NCBI GenBank assembly: GCA_015660885.1
Contig: JACTUB010000004.1
Span: 1 to 62,069 of the forward strand
Direction of reading: 5' to 3'
DNA from: Methanoregulaceae archaeon
GTDB taxonomy: Archaea; Halobacteriota; Methanomicrobia; Methanomicrobiales; Methanospirillaceae
Length of the DNA stretch: 62,069 bases
The translations under genes were made by a program, and so were the position numbers. Numbering within the stretch: the stretch's first letter is position 1; the number at the start of each line of letters is the position of its first letter. The notes below the pieces were generated by a model. That model made no database searches. It worked only from the letters and a program-made list of their open reading frames with translations, and had not been told where the DNA came from. Below are positions 16,261 to 23,490 of the stretch, piece after piece.

Positions 16261-17361
16261 ATGCCGAAGACAACAATTTCTGTCATAAAAGCTGATGTAG
16301 GAAGTTTCCCCGGACACTCCCGCGCCCACCCCAAGTTGTTGGAAAAGGCAGCTAAGATGCTCAAGGATCAGGAGGGCAAGCTCCTTATCGATTCTTTTGT
16401 TACCCATTGTGGCGATGACCTCGAATTGATCATGACACATACCCATGGAGTGGATAATGAGAAAATTCACAAGCTTTCCTGGGATATTTTCATGGAGTGC
16501 ACGGCAATAGCCAGGAGCCTGAAACTCTATGGTGCCGGACAAGACATGCTCGCTGATGCGTTCGCAGGAAACGTCAAGGGTATGGGCCCCGGTGTCGCCG
16601 AGATGGAGTTTGAGGAGCGGGGAAGTGATCCAGTCCTGATTTTCATGGCAGACAAAACCGAGCCGGGAGCGTGGAACTTCTTCCTCTACAAGATCTTTGC
16701 CGACCCGTTCAACACCGCAGGTCTTGTTATCGACCCGTCCATGCACAATGGTTTTGTTTTCGAAGTGCACGACCTGTTCAAAAAGCGCCGTATCATGTTC
16801 AGGTGCCCCGAAGAGATCTACAACCTGCTCGCCTACATCGGCGCACCCTCGCGCTACGTCATCAAGCATGTCTTTAAAAAGGATGGTACGATAGGTGCAT
16901 CGACGAGTACCCAGCGCCTTGCCCTGTTAGCTGGAAGGTATGTCGGTAAGGATGATCCTGTCATGATAGTCAGGTCCCAGAGCGGCTTTCCTGCTGTAGG
17001 AGAAGTAATTGAACCGTTCTGCACCCCTGTTCTTGTCGCAGGCTGGATGCGGGGATCACATCACGGTCCGTTCATGCCGGTCGGATTATGCGATGCCAAC
17101 TGTACACGGTTCGACGGTCCACCACGCGTCATATGTATGGGTTTCCAGGTAGCGGACGGGAAACTTATCGGCCCGGCCGATATGTTTGATGATGTCGGGT
17201 TTGATCGGGTGCGGTCCCGCTGCAATGAGATTGCTGATCTTATCCGGGCACAGGGACCGTTCGAACCCCACCGCCTCTCGCTCGAGGAGATGGAATACAC
17301 CACCCTCCCGGCAGTTGAAAAGGAACTTGCAAAGCGCTGGGAACCGATTCCCGATAAATAA
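16261..17361 (+). CDS. Bifunctional fructose-1,6-bisphosphate aldolase/phosphatase (class V FBPase)
   Basis: 366 residues, the usual length. This archaeal and deep-branching bacterial enzyme makes FBP from triose phosphates and dephosphorylates it in one active site that remodels. The N-terminus MPKTTISVIKADVGSFPGHS is diagnostic. Metal-binding acidic and His residues occur in THCGDDLELIMTHTHG, and GAWNFFLYKIFADPFNTAGL and GFQVADGKLIGPADMFDD are further conserved blocks. The Schiff-base lysine region falls in SRYVIKHVF. It is third in the operon with separate class I FBPase and class II aldolase, so both of its reactions are also encoded by the two preceding genes. Only a weak ribosome site (AGGAG, 19 bp away) precedes the ATG. 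Confidence 0.93.
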   Translation: MPKTTISVIKADVGSFPGHSRAHPKLLEKAAKMLKDQEGKLLIDSFVTHCGDDLELIMTHTHGVDNEKIHKLSWDIFMECTAIARSLKLYGAGQDMLADAFAGNVKGMGPGVAEMEFEERGSDPVLIFMADKTEPGAWNFFLYKIFADPFNTAGLVIDPSMHNGFVFEVHDLFKKRRIMFRCPEEIYNLLAYIGAPSRYVIKHVFKKDGTIGASTSTQRLALLAGRYVGKDDPVMIVRSQSGFPAVGEVIEPFCTPVLVAGWMRGSHHGPFMPVGLCDANCTRFDGPPRVICMGFQVADGKLIGPADMFDDVGFDRVRSRCNEIADLIRAQGPFEPHRLSLEEMEYTTLPAVEKELAKRWEPIPDK

Positions 17362-17374
17362 GCCTTTATCCGAC

Positions 17375-17382
17375 TTTTTTTT
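17375..17382 (+). terminator. Oligo-T terminator after the FBP operon
   Basis: Eight T residues start 13 bp after the stop codon of the aldolase/phosphatase gene, consistent with archaeal U-tract termination. Confidence 0.45.
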
Positions 17383-17489
17383 CATCCGGGTTTTGCCTGT
17401 CTTTGGCTTGCACAATTTTCCTGATGCTGTTGAAAGTGACTGTAGGATATGAGCAAACTTTAATTACCTTGCATCCCAAATTAGGGCAG

Positions 17490-17729
17490 ATGGTTAACGG
17501 AATTGTTTTGCCAATAAAAAAAGTGTTTGGACTTGTGGATGCAAAAATATCCGTCGAGATCAAAGACGAGAATAAGAAACTGCAGGGACGCCTTGTTGCC
17601 GTGGACGAGTACCTGAATATTCACATGGAAGAGACTATTGAGTTTATCGATAACCAGCGGGGAAGAAGCCTCGGTACGGTTGTAATCAGGGGCAATAATA
17701 TCCTGACAATTGCACCTGTTATCTCATAA
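17490..17729 (+). CDS. Archaeal Sm-like (Lsm) RNA-binding protein
   Basis: 79 residues. The Sm fold assembles into a ring that binds U-rich RNA. Sm1 is at residues 14-45 (ISVEIKDENKKLQGRLVAVD, then EYLNIHMEETIEF) and Sm2 at 60-72 (LGTVVIRGNNILTI), with the diagnostic IRGNNI. The frame is open upstream to 17403, but homologous proteins begin at about MVNGIVLPIKK. An AT-rich element (ACTTTAATTA, near 17457) lies about 25-30 bp before ATG 17490, so the message is probably leaderless. The gene directly precedes a winged-helix gene 22 bp downstream. Confidence 0.88.
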   Translation: MVNGIVLPIKKVFGLVDAKISVEIKDENKKLQGRLVAVDEYLNIHMEETIEFIDNQRGRSLGTVVIRGNNILTIAPVIS

Positions 17730-17751
17730 GACGAGAATAAGATGGTTTACT

Positions 17752-18093
17752 ATGGCAGACCCTGTTGATGAAGCGCTGAAACTGATTCAGTCAAAACCCG
17801 AAGGAGTTCTCCAGAGCGAGCTCTGGAAGGAACTCGGAGTTGACAGCCGTAAATGTTCGCGGATCGTCAAGAAACTTGAGGAAGGCGGACTCATCGAGAG
17901 GTCCGAGTTCCGGAAAGACGGGATCAAGACTTTCCTCCTGCGTGCCAGACAGTTGCCGGTGAATCCCGGTGACCTGCTCGCCGGGGACGAGTTGATTCCC
18001 TGCATCAACTGCGAACTCGAGTGCCTCGTTGAGGAATGTCATCCACTCATGGACTGGATGTACCAGCTGGCGATTGTCCAGCATACGGAATAA
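17752..18093 (+). CDS. Winged-helix protein with a four-cysteine cluster
   Basis: 113 residues from ATG 17752. Residues 1-65 form a winged helix-turn-helix of the Lrp/MarR type: ALKLIQSKPEGVLQSELWKE, then SRKCSRIVKKLEEGGLIER. The C-terminal part has PCINCELECLVEEC, a Cys pattern (CX2CX3CX4C) that could hold zinc or an iron-sulfur cluster and so make the protein redox-responsive; that last step is inference. It follows the Lsm gene closely, which suggests co-transcription. A T-rich terminator follows at 18095. Confidence 0.72.
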   Translation: MADPVDEALKLIQSKPEGVLQSELWKELGVDSRKCSRIVKKLEEGGLIERSEFRKDGIKTFLLRARQLPVNPGDLLAGDELIPCINCELECLVEECHPLMDWMYQLAIVQHTE

Positions 18094-18094
18094 A

Positions 18095-18115
18095 TTTTTT
18101 TTCTACTCTTTTTTA
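18095..18115 (+). terminator. T-rich terminator after the Lsm/winged-helix pair
   Basis: Two T-runs separated by CTACTC follow directly after the stop codon of the winged-helix gene. This suits archaeal termination. Confidence 0.5.
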
Positions 18116-18176
18116 TTGATATATTCATTTCGATATGCTCAATACACAAACCAGCAAATTACTTATCCTGTTTATT

Positions 18177-18677
18177 ATGAACCGATTCAGGATTCCGCTC
18201 ATACTCCAGTGCCTTGTTTTTTTGATTCCTCTGAATATCTTCATGTGGGGAGACTGGATTATTGTCAATCTTCAATGGGCGTTCTTCCGATACCAGAGGT
18301 CGCCCTACGGTGAGAGTCTTATTCCCATTTATAAGGATATCAATTATATTCTGCTCGGCCAGACCACAGGAATTCATCCGGTTCTTGCAGTGGTGTTCTG
18401 GGTGGCTGGAGGCGCCCTTCTTATTATCGGTCTTTTAAGTATAATTTTTGCCTACCTCAGTAAACGACCAGATCTCGTCAGGAAAGCATCAATTTTTACC
18501 ATTTTAGCGGGAATCTTTTTTGGTCTGTCGGCAATCGAGCGATTCTCAGGCGGCTTTGCAATTCCCGTAGGCGTTCCTATAATAATTTTCATCGGGTGGT
18601 GGATGTACCAGGGGAAGTACGAGGACGATAAGACGGATGAGGGACCCGGGAAGGATAAAATAGTCCGGCCTGAATAA
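18177..18677 (+). CDS. Four-helix membrane protein of unknown function
   Basis: 166 residues from ATG 18177. A TATA-like GATATATTC near 18118 fits this start better than the in-frame ATG at 18135, which would lie only about 15 bp from the element. Hydrophobic segments fall at about 5-25, 65-90, 100-118 and 126-145, and the tail (GKYEDDKTDEGPGKDK) is charged and probably cytoplasmic. The loop after the first helix contains WGDWIIVNLQWAFFRYQRS. No catalytic motif is visible and I do not recognise the family with confidence. Confidence 0.55.
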   Translation: MNRFRIPLILQCLVFLIPLNIFMWGDWIIVNLQWAFFRYQRSPYGESLIPIYKDINYILLGQTTGIHPVLAVVFWVAGGALLIIGLLSIIFAYLSKRPDLVRKASIFTILAGIFFGLSAIERFSGGFAIPVGVPIIIFIGWWMYQGKYEDDKTDEGPGKDKIVRPE

Positions 18678-18693
18678 TTTTTCCTTTTTTTTT
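18678..18693 (+). terminator. T-rich terminator
   Basis: AATTTTTCCTTTTTTTTT follows the stop codon of the membrane protein gene by a few bases. Confidence 0.45.
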
Positions 18694-18988
18694 CGAACGG
18701 TGAGTATTAAATAAAATCCAAGACGCTGTCCGTAACATTGCCCAGCAATGTGTGCATTCCCTATTTGGATAGCGGGATACCACGTAATACGGTCCTGTCA
18801 TTCCGGAACAAGAAGGAGCGCAGAGAGACTTCCACTATCCTGTCTGTTATCATACATATGTTCCCTGCCCTTGCTAAAATTGGGATTTTTTCAAAGCCGG
18901 TATAACCCGATTTTCTGAGTTATATCATAAATATCACCTGTAGCCTTGAATTCTCAACAACTATTTATCGCACAACCTTCCACCTCAT
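18694..18988. other. Gene-free stretch before the diadenylate cyclase gene
   Basis: About 295 bp. On the minus strand I can read MITDRIVEVSLRSFLFRNDR and further residues (18760-18860), interrupted by a stop and then open again. This might be a gene remnant but is too short to call. CTATTTATCGC near 18960 may be the TATA box for the gene at 18989. Confidence 0.3.
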
Positions 18989-20707
18989 ATGAGTGGACAG
19001 CACGCAATTTCCTCCGGGACATTCTCTATGATTTCTGTTTTGTTTGTCGATGATAATACCGATCTTTTTGGGCAAATCCGCTCATTTCTGGAAAAGGGCG
19101 GTGATATCAGGCTTGACAATGCTCGTTCGATAAAACAGGCGATCGAGAAGATTAAAAGCCGGTCCTATGACGTTATCCTCTCCTACGAACAGATACCTGA
19201 AGTGAACGGTATTGAATTTGTTTCTGATATGAATGGGATCGAATTTTTAAAATATCTCAAATCATCAGGAAACACGACACCGGTGATCCTGCTCTGCCGG
19301 AGAGGCTCTCAAAAAATAGCTGTTCAGGAAGTCACGAACGGCACTGAGATCAGCATCCCGAAAAACGGCGATATTCGCCCGCACCTTCTCGAAATGGTCA
19401 CCCTTATCAAGCAGACAATGCTTCGAAGGAAAGCTGAAAGGGAAGTAAAAGTGCAGAACGACCAGCTTACCGCCATCCTTTCCGCAACACCACTGGGAAT
19501 ATTCCAGATCCGCAACAAGGTCATTACATGGGTGAATCCGCAATTTGCAGAAATGCTCGGGTATGAAGAATCGTATCTTGTAGGAAAGGAGATGTGCAGT
19601 TTCTTTAAAATTCCCGAGGATTTTGAACGCGTATCCCAGGAACTCCGGATCACTCGTACTTCCCGGGGTTTTGGTACCGCTGAATGTACTCTGGTAAAAA
19701 AAGATCACACCTTCCTTGTATGCCAGCTGCAGGTACAGCCGGTTGACTCCCGGGATATTGGTAAAGGCGGGACGTTTGTTGTTACGGATGTCTCGGAAAA
19801 AAGGAAGATGGCAGACGCATTAAAAGAGAGCGAGGCAAGATACCGGGAAGTGCTCCAGAATACCCAGAGCATCATCATCAGGATGGATACCCTGGGAAAT
19901 ATTACCTTTTTCAATCGTTTTGCGCTCGCGTTCTTTGATTATACCAGTGATGAGGTGATCGGAAAGAATGTTGTTGGTACTATCGTCCCGCAGAAAGCCC
20001 GTGGTGGCCATGACCTTTCCATGATGGCAAATGATCTGGGGTTCAACGCGGAAGGATATGCTGTTAATGTAAATGAGAATGTACGTCGCAATGGTGATCG
20101 GGTCTGGATCGCCTGGATTGATAAGGCAATCCGCGATGAACAGGGCCATATTATTGAGATCCTCTGTATCGGCAACGATATCACCGATAGAAAGCAGAGC
20201 GGCGAGGTCCGGATCAGCACGGACACATGGAAGGACATTGTAGTGGCGGAAACAGATGTAAAAGAGGAGGTATTTGATGCTGTCTTTCATATCAGCACCG
20301 AAATATCGATAGAAGGGAGAGAAGGCAAGTCAGTCGGCACCACATTCCTTATCGGGGATGCAGATAATGTCATGGCAAAATCCCGGCAGATATCGCTCAA
20401 TGCATTTGAGGGGCAGAAACCTGAATCACGCATGATTACCAACCAGGATATCAAGGAGAACATCAAGGAGTTTGCCCAGCTTGACGGGGCATTTGTTATT
20501 GACGGCAGTGGTTATATCCGGGCGCAGAGCCGGTACATCACTGTTGACACGAGCAATGTTTCCCTTCCGAAAGGTATGGGTACCCGCCACAATTCCGTTG
20601 CTGCAATGACGCAGGTCACCAATGCGGTTGGTATTGTCGTATCTCAAAGCGGAGGGGGAATTACCATCTTCAAAAATGGATTAATACTCAAGAAGATTAC
20701 TCTCTGA
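18989..20707 (+). CDS. Receiver-PAS-PAS-diadenylate cyclase fusion (c-di-AMP synthase)
   Basis: 572 residues. Domains: receiver-like (about 14-140), PAS (155-270), PAS with S-box style repeat (282-402), and a DAC/DisA_N-type diadenylate cyclase (427-570). The cyclase has GTTFLIGDADNVMAKSRQIS, LDGAFVIDG (DGA motif, residues 499-501) and GTRHNSVAA (531-539), corresponding to the DGA and RHR motifs that bind ATP and metal; the third RHR position is Asn here, as in other archaeal-type DacZ proteins as far as I recall. It makes c-di-AMP from two ATP. The receiver keeps Asp21 and Asp22, but the phospho-acceptor site reads LSYEQIP, with Tyr66 where SDYQMP-type proteins have Asp, so phosphorylation is unlikely. 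No membrane segment; cytoplasmic. Confidence 0.85.
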   Translation: MSGQHAISSGTFSMISVLFVDDNTDLFGQIRSFLEKGGDIRLDNARSIKQAIEKIKSRSYDVILSYEQIPEVNGIEFVSDMNGIEFLKYLKSSGNTTPVILLCRRGSQKIAVQEVTNGTEISIPKNGDIRPHLLEMVTLIKQTMLRRKAEREVKVQNDQLTAILSATPLGIFQIRNKVITWVNPQFAEMLGYEESYLVGKEMCSFFKIPEDFERVSQELRITRTSRGFGTAECTLVKKDHTFLVCQLQVQPVDSRDIGKGGTFVVTDVSEKRKMADALKESEARYREVLQNTQSIIIRMDTLGNITFFNRFALAFFDYTSDEVIGKNVVGTIVPQKARGGHDLSMMANDLGFNAEGYAVNVNENVRRNGDRVWIAWIDKAIRDEQGHIIEILCIGNDITDRKQSGEVRISTDTWKDIVVAETDVKEEVFDAVFHISTEISIEGREGKSVGTTFLIGDADNVMAKSRQISLNAFEGQKPESRMITNQDIKENIKEFAQLDGAFVIDGSGYIRAQSRYITVDTSNVSLPKGMGTRHNSVAAMTQVTNAVGIVVSQSGGGITIFKNGLILKKITL

Positions 20708-20729
20708 TTCTCCGTACTCTCCTCAAAAA

Positions 20730-20744
20730 TTTTTTTACCTTTTT
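20730..20744 (+). terminator. T-rich terminator after the diadenylate cyclase gene
   Basis: TTTTTTTACCTTTTT follows the stop codon by about 22 bp. Confidence 0.45.
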
Positions 20745-21214
20745 AAAAGTTGCATGAGTTCGTTTTTTATACCACAGTGAAAGCTGCCAAAACCTCCACT
20801 GGAGCGGTCATCGGAGTGGGATCTCCTGTTTTCTCACGCACCGCATCTTTTCCCATAATATTCTATAGTTTATTGCATTATTTTTATTATTTAAGAAATA
20901 AAATCCCTGCTATTCTTTGTCCGATTGCCTTTTTAAATTCTGAAACAGTATACTATTTTATGAAGCGTACAATGGCCGAACGGTCATGAAGCTATGCATC
21001 GCTGCCACATCAAAATCACCAAAGATAAAGTGCAGGCATGGAAAGCAATCCCTTGGCAGTATTGCCTGGTTTTTGGGTTGATGTTGCCGGATTGACTCTC
21101 GCTTGTCTTTGTTTCTCTACTCCTGTTCCCCTTTGTCTGACTATCCGGACATATCCCCCCACTCCCATTTAAAGAGAAGACAAGCAGTACGCGCAGAAAA
21201 ATGTGATGACAGCG
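20745..21214. other. Gene-free stretch
   Basis: About 470 bp without a supported gene. One plus-strand frame near 20960-21095 reads VQWPNGHEAMHRC, then HIKITKDKVQAWKAIPWQYC, and could be a gene fragment, but it has no start. I see no repeat or palindrome. Confidence 0.35.
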
Positions 21215-22039
21215 TCAATGGCGTTTGTTGATAGTAACAGAAAGCAGACCAGTAATTAAGAGAGCTGCCATTATAGAAAATACCGACAGCGGGGATTGGT
21301 TTGTCGTCGGCAGGAGTAGGGAAACCGTTGTCGAATGATCGGTGAAAGGGAGCGCCGTGGCAGGAACAGATGCCGGTACCTTGCTCACGCTCGCAAGAAC
21401 ATTGAAGGTCTTTACGCCGATGAAGCCGTCTGCATCCTTGAAGTACACATCATACGTTCCGGGCTGGGTCACCACTACCCTCTGGGTAAAAACTCCTGCC
21501 CCGGATCTAAAATCAATTCTTGTGCTGATATATTGAGGTCCGAAGACAACTCCGTCCCGTCCCCTGACCTCGATCTCGACACCTTTATTGCCGAGTTTGG
21601 TTACTGACCCTTCAATTCTGAGAGCTTCGGGGAAAGTCTGAGACAGGGGAGAGGTGATCGCGATCTCCCCCGAACGATCAATAAGTTCGGGCACTTGCAA
21701 GGTTACTGAATCGGATGACAGTTTGCCCTCTTCGGAACCGGAAAAACGGACTTCCACTTTATACTGGCCCCCGGGCAATCCTTTCGTATCAAATGATTGA
21801 TACATGGTAGCATGATTTTCCCGGATCACAAAAGACAAACGGCTGACAGGGGCTGCAATATATACGGACTGGTAAAATACAACATCAAATGTGGTTCCGG
21901 CAGGTAAATTGCTGTCTACTGAACAGTTTAACGGAAGCCCAACCTGCACGGATTCCGGACAGCTGAGAGAGATCTGGTATGCAGATGCCGACCCTGCAAT
22001 ACCGAGCAGGCATAATACGATAAGAATAATCCTTCGCAT
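21215..22039 (-). CDS. Exported, C-terminally anchored surface protein
   Basis: 274 residues from the ATG at 22039. A signal peptide (MRRIILIVLCLLGIAGSASA) is followed by a long beta-rich extracellular region with Ig-like character: SCPESVQVGLPLNCSV, GQYKVEVRFSGSE, ITSPLSQTF and GTYDVYFKDADGFIGVKTF. A Pro/Ala/Thr-rich stretch precedes a single C-terminal membrane helix (FSIMAALLITGLLSVTI) and basic end (NKRH). The layout suggests a membrane-anchored S-layer-associated or MEMO-type protein. The frame is open 11 codons further upstream with two other ATGs, but the signal peptide argues for this start. No enzyme motif is visible. Confidence 0.68.
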   Translation of the reverse strand: MRRIILIVLCLLGIAGSASAYQISLSCPESVQVGLPLNCSVDSNLPAGTTFDVVFYQSVYIAAPVSRLSFVIRENHATMYQSFDTKGLPGGQYKVEVRFSGSEEGKLSSDSVTLQVPELIDRSGEIAITSPLSQTFPEALRIEGSVTKLGNKGVEIEVRGRDGVVFGPQYISTRIDFRSGAGVFTQRVVVTQPGTYDVYFKDADGFIGVKTFNVLASVSKVPASVPATALPFTDHSTTVSLLLPTTNQSPLSVFSIMAALLITGLLSVTINKRH

Positions 22040-22111
22040 ATCCACAGATTCTCGTTTAAATCTCATCCCCATGACAAACCAAAAAACATTGGGGAGACAG
22101 GTATGATAAAT

Positions 22112-22324
22112 TCACATACTGCCACGGGTTCGAATATAGAACTCCTGAATTATCCTTTCAGCCAGTATGGGCCTGGTCGATTGTTGAATCGCAACAAAAT
22201 ACAATGAACTTTTTGATATTGCCACATAATAGAAACTACCCTCGACCCGGAGATCTGCCAACAGAACGCGAATGTGACTGTTTGGGAGAAGAGCAAGGGA
22301 TGAAATTATCTTTGTGGGTACCAA
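22112..22324 (-). CDS. Possible small protein containing a repeat-1 segment
   Basis: 70 residues at most, from a TTG start inside the end of the upstream small Cys gene. It contains NSHIRVLLADL, encoded by dispersed repeat 1 (copy 3), then a plausible beta/alpha stretch: GSFYYVAISKSSLYFVAIQ, then RPILAERIIQEFYIRTRG. The last part looks coding, but no ribosome site fits. It may be a remnant or a real short gene whose true start lies inside. Confidence 0.3.
   Translation of the reverse strand: MVPTKIISSLALLPNSHIRVLLADLRVEGSFYYVAISKSSLYFVAIQQSTRPILAERIIQEFYIRTRGSM
22252..22277 (-). repeat. Dispersed repeat 1, copy 3
   Basis: On the minus strand it reads TCACATTCGCGTTCTGTTGG then CAGATC. It keeps the shared core and frame (HIRVLLADL). 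Confidence 0.65.
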
Positions 22325-22482
22325 TATAGTTCCTGACCGGCTTTACGGATACAGAAGCACTCACCATCATCCCATAGCTCACATTCGGACTTGAGGCAGG
22401 GTAGTAATGCAGGATTAAAATCTATTCCTTTTTCAATCAAGTTTTTTATTGAATTTTTCTTGGTGCACCAGTATGTTATCAT
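22306..22482 (-). CDS. Small four-to-five-cysteine protein, paralogue of the gene at 931
   Basis: 58 residues from the ATG at 22482: MITYWCTKKNSIKNLIEKGI, then DFNPALLPCLKSECELWDDG and ECFCIRKAGQ. It shares most of its length with the plus-strand gene at 931, including all four Cys (plus one extra in ECFC) and the GIDFNPAL core, and adds a Tyr/Trp-rich tail (ELYWYPQR). Similarity extends upstream of the ATG through SFRTS, so a longer form is possible. As at 931, a copy of dispersed repeat 1 lies about 80 bp upstream, so gene and repeat were duplicated together. A metal site is likely. Function unknown. Confidence 0.6.
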   Translation of the reverse strand: MITYWCTKKNSIKNLIEKGIDFNPALLPCLKSECELWDDGECFCIRKAGQELYWYPQR

Positions 22483-22560
22483 GAAATCCGGATTTGAACT
22501 TGTTCTAAAAGAGTAAGATGCTGAGGAGGGGGTGAAATTGAAACATACGGGAGCCTGGGA

Positions 22561-22588
22561 GATCGGGCAACAGAACGCAAATATGACC
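22561..22588 (-). repeat. Dispersed repeat 1, copy 4
   Basis: On the minus strand it reads GGTCATATTTGCGTTCTGTT then GCCCGATC, one base from the copy-2 core. The following bases (GGCTCCCGTATGTTTCAATT) also match the flank of copy 1, so the whole 100-bp leader was duplicated with the Cys-rich gene. Confidence 0.7.
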
Positions 22589-22640
22589 GCCATTAAGATG
22601 TATATAAGAAAACATAACATCGTTTAAGGAAAGAGGAAAT

Positions 22641-23423
22641 ATGAAAAAATGGCAAATTACAGGATTTCATGCAATCCTGATACTCGGATTTTTATTGATT
22701 GCTGGATGCACAAGCACTACCCCCCTCAATACAACATCACCAACCACATCAATATCTACGATCGGGACCACTCCGGTACCGACCACACCCGTCATCACCA
22801 CTACAGTAACTAACACAAAACCGACTATCAGGAATATTATCCCTGATGAAGGAATCGCCGGCAACAATATTTCCATAACAGATCTTGACGGCAACAATTT
22901 CCGGAGCGGTGCAACGGTGACACTGATGAAGAGTGGTTACCCGAATATCACAGCGACCAATGTCAATGTGTGGTCTTCTATCACTATCACCTGCACCCTT
23001 TCGCTCCCGTCAAATACAGATTCCGGTTCATGGGACGTTGTCGTGACTAATCCAGATGGTCAGTATGGCATTTATACCAACCTATTTATTATCCGTCGTT
23101 CAGCCAATCCTGCAGAAACTATAACCTCTACCGGGGTGATTAACATCACCGACATCACACCCAGGTTTGCTGCCAGTTCGAATTCGACAATCGATATCCT
23201 TGTTTTTGGCTCAAATTTCCAGAATGATATTACCGCAAAACTTAACCAGAGCGGAAAAGTGGACATTAACGCATACCGGACACATGTGTTAGATATAACG
23301 CGTACCCAAGTCAGGTGTTATTTCAACATTCCATACGATTCACGGGGAACTTGGAATCTTATCCTGACAAACCCAGATGGATCAACCGCTATTCTTGAAG
23401 ACGCATTTGATGTGCGAATCTGA
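22641..23423 (+). CDS. Lipoprotein with two IPT/TIG domains
   Basis: 260 residues. The N-terminus MKKWQITGFHAILILGFLLI ends in the lipobox IAGC, so Cys near position 23 is probably lipid-modified. A Thr/Ser/Pro-rich spacer (about 24-62) resembles a glycosylated cell-wall spacer. Two repeats of about 90 residues follow, each of the IPT/TIG Ig-like type: IRNIIPDEGIAGNNISITDL ending VVVTNPDGQYG, and ITDITPRFAASSNSTIDILV ending LILTNPDGSTAIL. The protein is an extracellular, membrane-tethered beta-rich protein. AGAGGAAAT before the ATG is a reasonable ribosome site. It is monocistronic. Confidence 0.78.
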   Translation: MKKWQITGFHAILILGFLLIAGCTSTTPLNTTSPTTSISTIGTTPVPTTPVITTTVTNTKPTIRNIIPDEGIAGNNISITDLDGNNFRSGATVTLMKSGYPNITATNVNVWSSITITCTLSLPSNTDSGSWDVVVTNPDGQYGIYTNLFIIRRSANPAETITSTGVINITDITPRFAASSNSTIDILVFGSNFQNDITAKLNQSGKVDINAYRTHVLDITRTQVRCYFNIPYDSRGTWNLILTNPDGSTAILEDAFDVRI

Positions 23424-23490
23424 TTGGTGTGAGGGGAACACCCCCCCTACAAATATAGGGAAACGCCAATTCAGTATCTCAGTCACTGAA

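Noticed and set aside
20750..20989. 79-codon plus-strand frame after the cyclase gene
   Set aside because: Begins within the terminator region, has no ribosome site and has random-looking composition.
22110..22140. GGGTTCGAAT resembling a tRNA T-loop
   Set aside because: The bases on both sides do not form a T-stem, and no acceptor stem or anticodon arm can be drawn around it.
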